A stretch of DNA of 15,333 bases from Methanobacteriaceae archaeon (GCA_017883605.1 JADGNH010000033.1:1-15333), one strand, 5' to 3'. Counted from the first letter of the stretch, positions 1 through 6,480 are shown. Notes: generated by a model from the sequence alone, not told the origin. A program made the numbers and translations.

Positions 1-13
1 CGGGTTGATGCAT

Positions 14-292
14 ATGAAGAAGCTGCTGTGGTGGTTAATTGCAGGCTCGACCGGCGGGCCTAATAGGGGCAAAATTATTATGGCCCTGCATGAAAGGCCT
101 TATAATGCCCATCAACTCGCAGAAAATCTTAAATTAAATTATAAAACAGTCCGACATCATATTAAAATTTTAGAAGAAAATAATGTCATTACATCAAGCG
201 GGAAGAAGAAATACGGTGAAATGTATTTTCTTTCTGATAAGATGGAGGAAAATTACGATACTTTCAAAGATATCTGGAAGGAATTGGGATAA
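14..292 (+). CDS. Small winged helix-turn-helix transcriptional regulator
   Basis: This is a 92 aa protein that is almost entirely one winged-helix DNA-binding domain of the ArsR-like type common in methanogens. In the sequence, the first helix (residues 3-10, LLWWLIAG) leads into RGKIIMAL and a helix-turn-helix at about residues 32-53 (AHQLAENL, then KTVRHHIKIL as recognition helix). A Lys/Gly-rich wing at 60-73 and a short C-terminal helix follow. No ligand-binding domain or metal-binding cysteines are visible. I chose ATG 14 because the protein then begins MKKLLWW, as relatives do. In-frame TTG 5 and ATG 8 are alternatives, and the frame is open to the window edge. The gene lies 51 bp upstream of a three-gene ABC cassette in the same orientation, so it may control that cassette and its downstream copy; that is inference. 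The domain is certain, the target is not. Confidence 0.85.
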   Translation: MKKLLWWLIAGSTGGPNRGKIIMALHERPYNAHQLAENLKLNYKTVRHHIKILEENNVITSSGKKKYGEMYFLSDKMEENYDTFKDIWKELG

Positions 293-305
293 AAGTAATA
301 GAAAA

Positions 306-315
306 CTTAAATTTA
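306..315 (+). promoter_or_regulatory. Possible TATA box for the copy A small membrane gene
   Basis: The A+T-rich element CTTAAATTTA is centred about 33 bases before the ATG at 344. This would give a leader of only a few bases, carrying a weak GGGGTC Shine-Dalgarno-like stretch. Readthrough from the winged-helix gene 51 bp upstream is equally possible. Confidence 0.3.
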
Positions 316-343
316 TTGTTCGATAACTAAACGGGGTCAAAAA

Positions 344-676
344 ATGGTAGCAGTAGACTTTGGAACCATCACTTCATTATTGATTTTTGTGGCTTTAGTG
401 GTAGGAATCGCCAACATTTGTTTATTATTAGGATTGTTGAATGCTTATTGGAAGACTTATAAAGAAGTAAAATCTGGGTTTACCATAGGTCTTCTATATT
501 TTGCATCGGTCCTTATCCTTCAAAATGTTGTAAGCACCATATTTTTGGCTTTTCCCCTAATCGTGCCCATAGAATTCCATGGCCCAGAAATAGGAGGGCC
601 AAGATTACCTCTATTTTTAATCAACATAGTTCAATTGGTTGCTCTATCTATACTCTTCAAAATAACCAGGAATTGA
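344..676 (+). CDS. Three-helix small membrane protein, copy A
   Basis: This 110 aa hydrophobic protein has three predicted membrane helices at about residues 9-33, 46-73 and 88-106. The first loop is basic (WKTYKEVKSG) and so probably cytoplasmic. The second loop (about 74-87, containing FHGPEIGGPR) would then face outside, and the C-terminus is short and basic (KITRN). No catalytic motif is visible. The gene sits between the winged-helix regulator and the MacB-type ABC genes, and a close paralogue (3062-3391) sits at the same place in the second cassette. Small three-helix proteins of this look occur beside winged-helix regulators in other archaea, from memory only. A role as membrane sensor or accessory subunit of the transporter is a guess. 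The RBS is weak (GGGGTC). The stop codon lies inside the first copy of a 28-bp direct repeat. Confidence 0.8.
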   Translation: MVAVDFGTITSLLIFVALVVGIANICLLLGLLNAYWKTYKEVKSGFTIGLLYFASVLILQNVVSTIFLAFPLIVPIEFHGPEIGGPRLPLFLINIVQLVALSILFKITRN

Positions 677-733
677 TTCTTATCAGAATAATCAGGATCA
701 GATCTAGGAATTGATTCTTATCAGAATAATCAG
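668..733 (+). repeat. 28-bp direct repeat overlapping a stop codon
   Basis: A 28-bp sequence beginning AGGAATTGATTC at 668-695 recurs identically at 706-733, a period of 38 bp. The first copy contains the TGA stop (674-676) of the small membrane gene, so the second copy looks like a local duplication of the gene's 3' end. Confidence 0.9.
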
Positions 734-815
734 ATCTGCTCTTTAAAATAATAAGAAATAATATTTTTTTTTCTTTAAAAATCGCCAGAAATAATTTGAA
801 TTTGTAATAGATTTG

Positions 816-866
816 GGCATAAATTGTGCCTAATTGATGCCTTATTTGTGCTTAAATTTGGCATAA
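816..866 (+). promoter_or_regulatory. Operator array upstream of permease A
   Basis: Five related half-sites occur in 51 bp. GGCATAA-A-TTGTGCC (816-830) is an imperfect palindrome with one mismatch per arm. TTGATGCC lies at 834-841. TTGTGCT-N7-GGCATAA (846-866) is a second inverted arrangement that ends 4 bp before the TATA box. The 846-866 element recurs at 3411-3431 before the second permease at the same distance from its ATG. It probably binds a transcription factor, plausibly the neighbouring winged-helix protein; that link is inference. Confidence 0.6.
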
Positions 867-870
867 CTAC

Positions 871-878
871 TTTATATT
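871..878 (+). promoter_or_regulatory. TATA box of permease A, leaderless promoter
   Basis: TTTATATT is centred 24-25 bp before the ATG at 899. With the usual archaeal TATA-to-start distance of about 25-27 bp, transcription would begin at or within a base or two of the start codon. No Shine-Dalgarno sequence lies before 899, which fits a leaderless mRNA. Confidence 0.6.
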
Positions 879-898
879 GTTTCTAAATAGAGATTCCT

Positions 899-2071
899 AT
901 GTCATTCATTTCGCTGGTGGTTAAAAATCCATTCAGAAACAAAACTAGAAGTTCCCTGGCAATCGTAGGGATTGCTATTGGGATTATGGTCATCGTGGCA
1001 CTGGGTATGATCACCGGCGGCCTTAAAACATCTACACAAAGTACCCTAAAAGCAGGATCAGCCGAAATTACAGTAATTCAAGCTGGTTCCAGTGGTTCCG
1101 GAGGTTTTGGATCGGGAAGCATTAACCAGAGCCGCGTAGCTGATGTCCAAAAATTAAGCGGAGTCAAAGATGCTGCCGGAACTTTAAGAGCGAGTTATGA
1201 TTTACAGGGCTCAAATTCAAGCAGTTCCTCTGGAAGTCCTGGTGGTGGTTTACCCAGTATGGGTTTCTCTATTACCGGTATAAATTCAGATAAACTAAGT
1301 CTGGCTGGAGTAGATAGTGTAAACGGCACTGCTTTCACCAATGGAAGTGTAAATGAAATTATAGTAGGTAAAACCGCCGCCCAAGACCTTAACAAGACAG
1401 TGGGAGATACGGTCAATCTTTACGGTAAGGACTTCAAGATCACCGGAATATTTGAAACCGGGAGCTTCATGACTGATAGTGGGGCATTTATGTCCCTGGA
1501 AACACTGCAAAATCTTACCAACAACCAAAACAAAGTCAGCAGCATCGCAGTGAAGATAAACGACAATGCAAACACCACTGAGGTAAGCAAAACAATTCAA
1601 GACGCCTACCCCAATGAGCTCAATACTACCACAGCCGCCGCGCAAGAAAGCAGAATAAACCAGGGATTGAGTTTCATAGACACCGCTTCATGGGCAATTT
1701 CGCTTCTGGCCATCTTCATTGGTGGTGTTGGAGTTATAAATACCATGATCATGTCCGTCTATGAGAGAACCAGAGAGATAGGCGTGCTGAAAGCAGTGGG
1801 ATGGAAAGACCGGAGGATACTGGGAATGATACTGGGCGAATCCATTGTGCTTACCCTAATCGCAGCAGTAGTGGGTACTGTAGTGGCCGTAGTGGGAGTT
1901 GAAGTCTTATTATCAGTTTCAACATTTGGAACAGTTATTCAGCCATCTTTTTCACTGGATATATTCCTGAGGGCTTTTGGAGTAGCTTTTCTGGTAGGGA
2001 TCATAGGTGGTTTGTACCCAGCATACCGGGCGTCCAGACTAGCACCAACGGAGGCGTTGCGCTATGAATAA
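899..2071 (+). CDS. MacB/FtsX-type ABC transporter permease, copy A
   Basis: This 390 aa permease has the MacB layout. It has an N-terminal cytoplasmic segment (KNPFRNKTRSSLAIVGIAIG), TM1 at about 17-41, a large extracellular domain (about 42-260), then three helices at about 264-286, 311-335 and 355-375. The cytoplasmic stretch YERTREIGVLKAVG (288-301) is the conserved region that contacts the ATPase, and the protein ends with the family hallmark PTEALRYE. Residues about 62-120 of the outer domain are rich in Ser and Gly and differ most from copy B. Relatives drive mechanotransmission across the membrane (MacB, LolCDE) rather than classical channel transport. No MacA-like adaptor is present. 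The start at 899 lacks an RBS and follows a TATA box at leaderless distance. It partners the ATPase that starts inside its last codons. The substrate is unknown. Confidence 0.93.
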   Translation: MSFISLVVKNPFRNKTRSSLAIVGIAIGIMVIVALGMITGGLKTSTQSTLKAGSAEITVIQAGSSGSGGFGSGSINQSRVADVQKLSGVKDAAGTLRASYDLQGSNSSSSSGSPGGGLPSMGFSITGINSDKLSLAGVDSVNGTAFTNGSVNEIIVGKTAAQDLNKTVGDTVNLYGKDFKITGIFETGSFMTDSGAFMSLETLQNLTNNQNKVSSIAVKINDNANTTEVSKTIQDAYPNELNTTTAAAQESRINQGLSFIDTASWAISLLAIFIGGVGVINTMIMSVYERTREIGVLKAVGWKDRRILGMILGESIVLTLIAAVVGTVVAVVGVEVLLSVSTFGTVIQPSFSLDIFLRAFGVAFLVGIIGGLYPAYRASRLAPTEALRYE

Positions 2072-2747
2072 TGGAAACAACATCATCGAAATTAGAAATC
2101 TCAAAAAAAGTTATGACAAGGGGAAAATAAACGCTTTAAACGGATTAGACCTGGAAATCAAAAAAGGAGAGTTTGTATCCATAATGGGTCCCTCTGGTTC
2201 CGGAAAATCAACCCTGCTCAACATGATCGGGGCACTGGACCGGGGAGATGAAGGATCAATTGAAGTGGCAGGCGTGGATCTGATGCACAAGAGCAGCCTC
2301 AACGAATTTCGATCAACGGAGATTGGCTTTGTTTTTCAGATGCACAACCTGATACCCAACCTCACCGTCCTGGAAAACGTGGAAATCCCCATGTATGAAA
2401 CCAAGCTTTCCAGTAAAGAAATGCATCAAAGGGCTTTAGAACTTTTGAAGTCCGTTAACTTGGAGGATAAAATCGACCAGAATCCCACCAAGCTTTCTGG
2501 AGGGGAAAGGCAGAGGGTGGCCATAGCCAGAGCCCTGGTAAACCATCCCTCCATAATCTTGGCCGACGAACCCACCGGGGCATTAGACTCTAAAACCGGA
2601 GATATCATCTTAAGCCTGCTTAAAGAACTCCACCAAAAAGAACGCGTAACCCTGGTAATGGTCACCCACGAGCCTTATGTAGCTCAAATGGCTGGCCGGA
2701 TTATAAACGTGCTGGATGGGAGGATTGAAAGCAGCAATCTAACCTAA
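2064..2747 (+). CDS. LolD/MacB-type ABC transporter ATPase, copy A
   Basis: This 227 aa ABC ATPase energises the permease encoded just upstream. All motifs are intact: Walker A GPSGSGKST (42-50), Q-loop Gln92, signature LSGGERQR (144-151), Walker B IILADE with catalytic Glu169, D-loop ALD (173-175) and switch His202. The stretch after the Q-loop (MHNLIPNLTVLENVEIPM) is typical of the LolD/MacB subfamily. The ATG at 2064 overlaps the permease stop by 8 bp. Its RBS GGAGG (2050-2054) lies inside the permease codons for the C-terminal PTEALRYE, so the two proteins are translationally coupled. A close paralogue is at 4609-5283. Substrate assignment is not possible from the ATPase. Confidence 0.96.
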   Translation: MNNGNNIIEIRNLKKSYDKGKINALNGLDLEIKKGEFVSIMGPSGSGKSTLLNMIGALDRGDEGSIEVAGVDLMHKSSLNEFRSTEIGFVFQMHNLIPNLTVLENVEIPMYETKLSSKEMHQRALELLKSVNLEDKIDQNPTKLSGGERQRVAIARALVNHPSIILADEPTGALDSKTGDIILSLLKELHQKERVTLVMVTHEPYVAQMAGRIINVLDGRIESSNLT

Positions 2748-2829
2748 ACGGATAAAATTTCTTTTAGTAGAATGGGTGGATTAGTAAGATGGGCCGAAAA
2801 AGCGGTCTAAATACTATTCTTAACCATTA

Positions 2830-2844
2830 GGGCGGGAGGGCGGG
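2830..2844 (+). other. Compact G-quadruplex motif
   Basis: GGGCGGGAGGGCGGG consists of four G3 tracts separated by single bases. This is the most compact form of the intramolecular quadruplex pattern. It stands in A+T-rich intergenic DNA 83 bp after the ATPase A stop and would be present in the 3' untranslated part of that mRNA. Part of it (GGAGG) could alternatively pair with CCTCC at 2849-2853. Confidence 0.75.
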
Positions 2845-2849
2845 ACTGC

Positions 2850-2871
2850 CTCCATCTTTTATATGATGGGG
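2850..2871 (+). other. Hairpin after ATPase A, possible terminator
   Basis: The arms CTCCATC and GATGGGG form a 7-bp stem with one G-U pair and an 8-base loop. AAAATTTTT follows shortly after. It lies just behind the G-rich motif and may act with it in 3'-end formation. Confidence 0.4.
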
Positions 2872-2894
2872 CAAAATTTTTAAATCTAAAAATT

Positions 2895-2920
2895 AAGGAT
2901 TTGCCTTAAATCCTTTTTTT
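2895..2920 (+). terminator. Hairpin plus T-tract terminator of cassette A
   Basis: A perfect 8-bp stem (AAGGATTT / AAATCCTT) with the 5-base loop GCCTT runs straight into a run of T residues ending at 2920. Archaeal termination mainly needs the U-tract, which is present. It lies about 150 bp after the ATPase A stop and before the copy B promoter. Confidence 0.6.
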
Positions 2921-3061
2921 AGAGATAGATCCATAAACTTTTTGGAGATAAATCTATAAAATACAATTTTAATAGGATAAATTGATTAATAACCCAGATC
3001 ACGTGGGAAAATATAATTTTAAATGAATATTAAAAATTTTTTAAAAATAGAGAGTAAAAAA

Positions 3062-3391
3062 ATGCCAACCAGTGAATTAGGACAGATTATTGTCATGGTA
3101 TATGTGGCCCTTGCTGTAGGGATTGCAAACATTTGCTTGCTATTCGGATTACTTCATAGTTACTGGAAAACCTATAAAGAAGTAAAATCTGGATTTACCA
3201 TAGGTCTTCTATATTTTGCGTCGGTTCTTATCCTTCAAAATATTGTAAGCACCATATTTCTGGCCTTTCCACTGATCATACCCATAGAATTCAATGGCCC
3301 AGAAATAGGAGGACCAAGATTACCTCTACTCCTAATCAACATAGTCCAGTTAGTTGCCCTGACTATACTCTTCAAAATCACCAGGAAATGA
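3062..3391 (+). CDS. Three-helix small membrane protein, copy B
   Basis: This 109 aa paralogue of the protein at 344-676 has three membrane helices at about residues 7-32, 45-72 and 87-105. The middle is almost unchanged (YKEVKSGFTIGLLYFASVLI), as is the outer loop with GPEIGGPRLPL. I chose ATG 3062 because the alignment with copy A then begins at matching positions. An in-frame ATG at 3023 would add 13 Lys/Asn-rich residues with no counterpart. Divergence is concentrated at the N-terminus. The gene precedes permease B by 73 bp, mirroring the order in cassette A but with a shorter spacer. Function is unknown; constant linkage to the ABC genes in both copies suggests a joint role. Confidence 0.8.
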   Translation: MPTSELGQIIVMVYVALAVGIANICLLFGLLHSYWKTYKEVKSGFTIGLLYFASVLILQNIVSTIFLAFPLIIPIEFNGPEIGGPRLPLLLINIVQLVALTILFKITRK

Positions 3392-3410
3392 TTTGAAATT
3401 AATATATAAT

Positions 3411-3431
3411 TTGTGCCTAAATCTGGCATAA
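3411..3431 (+). promoter_or_regulatory. Operator upstream of permease B
   Basis: TTGTGCC-N7-GGCATAA is the counterpart of the element at 846-866. It ends 33 bp before the permease B start, against 32 bp in copy A. The surrounding intergenic DNA is otherwise poorly conserved between the copies, so the match suggests a shared regulator. The additional upstream half-sites of copy A are absent here. Confidence 0.6.
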
Positions 3432-3440
3432 TTATTTAAA
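3432..3440 (+). promoter_or_regulatory. TATA box of permease B, leaderless promoter
   Basis: TTATTTAAA directly abuts the operator and is centred about 29 bp before ATG 3465. This predicts transcription start at or just before the start codon. No Shine-Dalgarno sequence precedes 3465. Confidence 0.55.
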
Positions 3441-3464
3441 ACATTTTTGAAATATAAAATATCC

Positions 3465-4616
3465 ATGTCATACTTCACCCTAATTCTAAAAAATCCATTC
3501 AGAAACAAAACCAGAAGTTCCCTGGCAATTGTTGGAATCGCCATTGGGATCACAGTCATCGTAGCCCTGGGCATGGTCACCGGTGGCCTTAAAACATCCA
3601 CACAAAGCACCCTCAAGGCAGGGGGAGCCGAAATCACAGTAATTCAGGCCGGTTCCGGTAGTTTTGGGTTTGGTTCGGGGTCTAGCAGTATCAATGATAG
3701 TTATGTGACAGATATCCAAAAATTGAGTGGAGTTAAGGATACTGTCGGAATTTTAAGGGTTATTTCTAACGCGCCAAGCGGCTCCAATTCAAGTTTTTCT
3801 GGAGGCGGTTTTTCCATTACTGGTATTAACAGCAGCAAGCTAAGTTTGGCTGGAGTGGATAGTGTAAACGGCACCATATTTACCAATGGAAGTGCAAATG
3901 AGATCATAATGGGTAAAACTGCTGCCCAAGACCTTAACAAGACAGTGGGAGATACTGTCAATCTTTACGGTAAGGACTTCACAGTTACCGGGATATTTGA
4001 AACCGGGAGTTTTATACAGGACGCCGGGGCATTTATGTCCCTGGATACACTGCAAAATCTTACCAACAATAACAACCGAGTCAGCAACATCCTGGTGAAG
4101 ATAAACGACAACGCTAACATCACCGATGTAAGCAATACAATTCAAGATACCTATCCTGAACTAAATACCACCACAGCCGCCGCGCAAGCTGGTAGAATAA
4201 ACCAGGGGTTAAGTTTCATAGACACCGCTACCTGGGCAATTTCACTCCTGGCCATAATAATTGGAGGAGTTGGAGTTATAAACACCATGATTATGTCTGT
4301 TTATGAGAGAACCAGAGAGATAGGGGTACTGAAAGCGGTGGGATGGAAAGACCGGAGAATACTGGGAATGATACTGGGCGAATCCATTGTGCTTACCCTA
4401 ATCGCAGCAGTAGTAGGTACCGTGGTGGGTATTGTAGGTGTTGAAGCCATATTATCCTTTTCCCCGTCGGTGGGGGGAGTTATTACCCCTTCTTTTGCAC
4501 CGGACATATTCCTGAGAGCATTCGGAGTAGCTTTCCTGGTAGGTATCATAGGTGGTTTATATCCCGCATACCGGGCATCCAGACTAGCACCAACCGAGGC
4601 GTTGCGCTATGAATAA
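3465..4616 (+). CDS. MacB/FtsX-type ABC transporter permease, copy B
   Basis: This 383 aa paralogue of the permease at 899-2071 has the same four-helix MacB layout: TM1 about 17-41, an extracellular domain about 42-253, helices about 257-279, 304-328 and 348-369, the YERTREIGVLKAVG coupling stretch, and the PTEALRYE end. I prefer ATG 3465 (MSYFTLILKNPF) over the in-frame ATG 3447, because it matches the copy A start (MSFISLVVKNPF) and the TATA box spacing. In the first 53 residues I count 46 identical to copy A. The Ser/Gly-rich part of the outer domain (about residues 62-110) is shorter and clearly different, which hints at different ligands or partners. Helix and coupling regions are nearly identical, so both copies probably work through equivalent ATPases. 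Confidence 0.93.
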   Translation: MSYFTLILKNPFRNKTRSSLAIVGIAIGITVIVALGMVTGGLKTSTQSTLKAGGAEITVIQAGSGSFGFGSGSSSINDSYVTDIQKLSGVKDTVGILRVISNAPSGSNSSFSGGGFSITGINSSKLSLAGVDSVNGTIFTNGSANEIIMGKTAAQDLNKTVGDTVNLYGKDFTVTGIFETGSFIQDAGAFMSLDTLQNLTNNNNRVSNILVKINDNANITDVSNTIQDTYPELNTTTAAAQAGRINQGLSFIDTATWAISLLAIIIGGVGVINTMIMSVYERTREIGVLKAVGWKDRRILGMILGESIVLTLIAAVVGTVVGIVGVEAILSFSPSVGGVITPSFAPDIFLRAFGVAFLVGIIGGLYPAYRASRLAPTEALRYE

Positions 4617-5283
4617 TAAACCCAACATAATCGAAATTAGAAACCTCAAAAAAAGTTATGACAAGGGAAAAATAAAAGCTTTAAACGGCATAGATCTGGA
4701 AATCAAAAAAGGAGACTTCGTATCCATAATGGGGCCCTCTGGCTCGGGAAAATCAACCCTACTCAACATGATCGGAGCACTGGACCGGGGAGATGAAGGA
4801 GCAATAAAAGTGGCCGGCATGGACTTGATGCGCACCAAAAATTTAAGCAATTTCAGATCTCAGGAGATTGGATTTGTGTTTCAAATGCACAACCTGATAC
4901 CCAACCTAACCGTGCTGGAAAACGTGGAAATCCCCATGTACGAAACCAATGCCTCCAGTAAAGAAATGCATGAAAGGGCTTTAGAGCTTTTAAAATCCGT
5001 TGACTTAGGGGATAAAATCGGTCAAAACCCCACTAAGCTTTCAGGGGGCGAAAGACAGAGAGTGGCCATAGCCAGAGCCCTGGTAAACCACCCCTCCATA
5101 ATCCTGGCCGACGAACCCACCGGAGCATTGGACTCCAAAACAGGGGACATCATCCTGAACCTGCTTAAAGAACTCCACCAAAAAGAACACGTAACCCTGG
5201 TAATGGTCACCCACGAACCATACGTCGCTGAAATGGCTGACAGGATTATAAACGTGCTGGATGGGAAAATTAAGAGCGAATAA
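4609..5283 (+). CDS. LolD/MacB-type ABC transporter ATPase, copy B
   Basis: This 224 aa ATPase is closely related to the one at 2064-2747 and has every catalytic motif intact: GPSGSGKST (42-50), Q-loop in FVFQMHN, LSGGERQR, IILADEP and VMVTHEP with the switch His. As in copy A, the ATG lies 8 bp inside the end of the permease gene. The RBS within the permease codons is slightly weaker (GAGG at 4596-4599, preceded by C where copy A has G). Differences from copy A lie mostly at the surface positions around residues 66-86 and 113-140. Because the motifs are intact in both copies, neither cassette looks decayed. The two ATPases could in principle serve either permease. Confidence 0.96.
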   Translation: MNNKPNIIEIRNLKKSYDKGKIKALNGIDLEIKKGDFVSIMGPSGSGKSTLLNMIGALDRGDEGAIKVAGMDLMRTKNLSNFRSQEIGFVFQMHNLIPNLTVLENVEIPMYETNASSKEMHERALELLKSVDLGDKIGQNPTKLSGGERQRVAIARALVNHPSIILADEPTGALDSKTGDIILNLLKELHQKEHVTLVMVTHEPYVAEMADRIINVLDGKIKSE

Positions 5284-5284
5284 T

Positions 5285-5310
5285 ATTTAATAAGTCTATT
5301 TAATAAGTCT
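5285..5310 (+). repeat. Perfect 13-bp tandem repeat
   Basis: ATTTAATAAGTCT occurs twice back to back (5285-5297 and 5298-5310), starting two bases after the ATPase B stop. A degenerate third unit (CAATAAGGTCT) follows near 5320. Confidence 0.9.
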
Positions 5311-5375
5311 AAAATTTTCAATAAGGTCTTAAAATTAAAAGTGGATAATCCGAAGCTTAAAATTAAATTAAGGTT

Positions 5376-5393
5376 AAAAAAAAATATTTTTTT
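5376..5393 (+). terminator. U-tract terminator of cassette B
   Basis: An A9 run followed by TA and T7 lies about 100 bp after the ATPase B stop. It can form a weak A/T hairpin and supplies the U-tract typical of archaeal termination. It precedes the promoter region of the next gene. Confidence 0.4.
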
Positions 5394-5447
5394 GAAAGAA
5401 ATAAATTCTCTAAAAATAATTCTCTAAATAGGTATGAATTCGATTGA

Positions 5448-5459
5448 TTAAATAATATA
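5448..5459 (+). promoter_or_regulatory. Probable TATA box of the FAH-family gene
   Basis: TTAAATAATATA lies about 25 bp before the ATG at 5478. Transcription would start close to the start codon, unless an upstream element is used. Confidence 0.4.
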
Positions 5460-5477
5460 CACCTATAAGGCGGTTCT

Positions 5478-6293
5478 ATGAAATTTATACGGTTTAAAGT
5501 TAATGGAAAAGAAAAAATAGGAACTTTAAAACATGATCATATTGTAACTGAACTCTCCAGCACTATGATTGATGCCCTAAATGCTTATACTACCGGTAGA
5601 TTTGAAAAAACTTCCTCTACTGATACCTCTACTGATATGTTTGAAAAAAATAGAACTTACAATTTAGAAAATGTAAAAATACTGCCTCCGGTCTTCCCTT
5701 CAAAGATAGTGTGCGTGGGTTTAAACTACCGGGACCATGCTAAAGAGCTTAAAATGGAACTCCCTGATGAGCCGGTCATATTCTTAAAACCGTCCACTGC
5801 AGTTATTGGCCATCTGGAAAACATACTTTATCCTCCTTCTTCAAATCAGGTGGATTATGAAGCTGAGCTGGCTGTCGTGATCTCCAGGGAAGCCGAAAAA
5901 GTGAACAAAAAGGACGCGAAAGACTTTATAGGGGGTTATACTATCTTAAACGATGTTACGGCCAGGGACCTCCAGAGAAAAGATGTGCAGTGGACCCGGG
6001 CCAAGGGTTTTGACACCTTCGCACCCATAGGGCCGTTTATAGAGACAGATTTGGATCCAAACAACCAAAACATATCTCTAAGACTCAACGGTGAGGTAAA
6101 ACAGAGTTCAAACACTGCAAACATGATCTTCGGTGCAGAAGAGCTGGTTGAATTTATATCCAGTATAATGACTTTAAAAGAGGGAGATGTAATAGCAACC
6201 GGAACACCGCCCGGTGTGGGCTCCATGAAGATGGGTGATGTTGTTGAAGTCCAGGTTGAGGGAATTGGGGTTCTTAAAAATTTTGTTAAATAA
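5478..6293 (+). CDS. Fumarylacetoacetate hydrolase family protein
   Basis: This 271 aa enzyme belongs to the FAH superfamily, whose members act on beta-dicarbonyl or oxo acids with a divalent metal (hydrolysis, decarboxylation or isomerisation). The FAH fold starts near residue 74 (SKIVCVGLNYRDHAKEL). Metal ligands are recognisable as Glu128 and Glu130 in DYEAELAVVI and Asp159 in ILNDVTARD. His87 in YRDH matches the catalytic His position of FAHD1-like proteins. The stretches KGFDTFAPIGP (177-187) and GDVIATGTPPGVG (236-248) are also classic. The N-terminal 70 residues form the smaller, variable domain. The start at 5478 has a modest GGCGGT RBS. The gene stands alone on the + strand, convergent with the next gene, so the neighbours do not reveal a substrate. 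The family is sure, the exact reaction is not. Confidence 0.93.
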   Translation: MKFIRFKVNGKEKIGTLKHDHIVTELSSTMIDALNAYTTGRFEKTSSTDTSTDMFEKNRTYNLENVKILPPVFPSKIVCVGLNYRDHAKELKMELPDEPVIFLKPSTAVIGHLENILYPPSSNQVDYEAELAVVISREAEKVNKKDAKDFIGGYTILNDVTARDLQRKDVQWTRAKGFDTFAPIGPFIETDLDPNNQNISLRLNGEVKQSSNTANMIFGAEELVEFISSIMTLKEGDVIATGTPPGVGSMKMGDVVEVQVEGIGVLKNFVK

Positions 6294-6480
6294 CTTTAAA
6301 AAAATGTAGAAATTGGTGAACAAATATTAATCTGAATTTATTTTTATTTACAACATTAAATTTGAATATCTTGAATAAATACAAAGATTATTCATCACTC
6401 AACCTTAACTCCTTAATAATTAATTTGACTATTAATAAGGAATATAATATAAAATTTAAGGTTTATGAACTATAACTAAA

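Larger units (their letters stand above)
2748..3061. other. Intergenic region between the two ABC cassettes
   Basis: This 314-bp stretch has no convincing gene. It holds a G-quadruplex motif (2830-2844), a hairpin at 2850-2871, a hairpin with T-tract at 2895-2920, and A+T-rich DNA from 2921 to 3061 that must contain the promoter of the copy B small membrane gene. TATAATTTTAAAT near 3012-3024 is one possible core element. No second winged-helix gene was duplicated here. Confidence 0.6.

Noticed and set aside
1195..1645. Minus-strand open frames inside permease A, with similar ones in permease B (3701-4145)
   Set aside because: They are antisense to a conserved coding region and recur in copy B only because the sense sequence is conserved.
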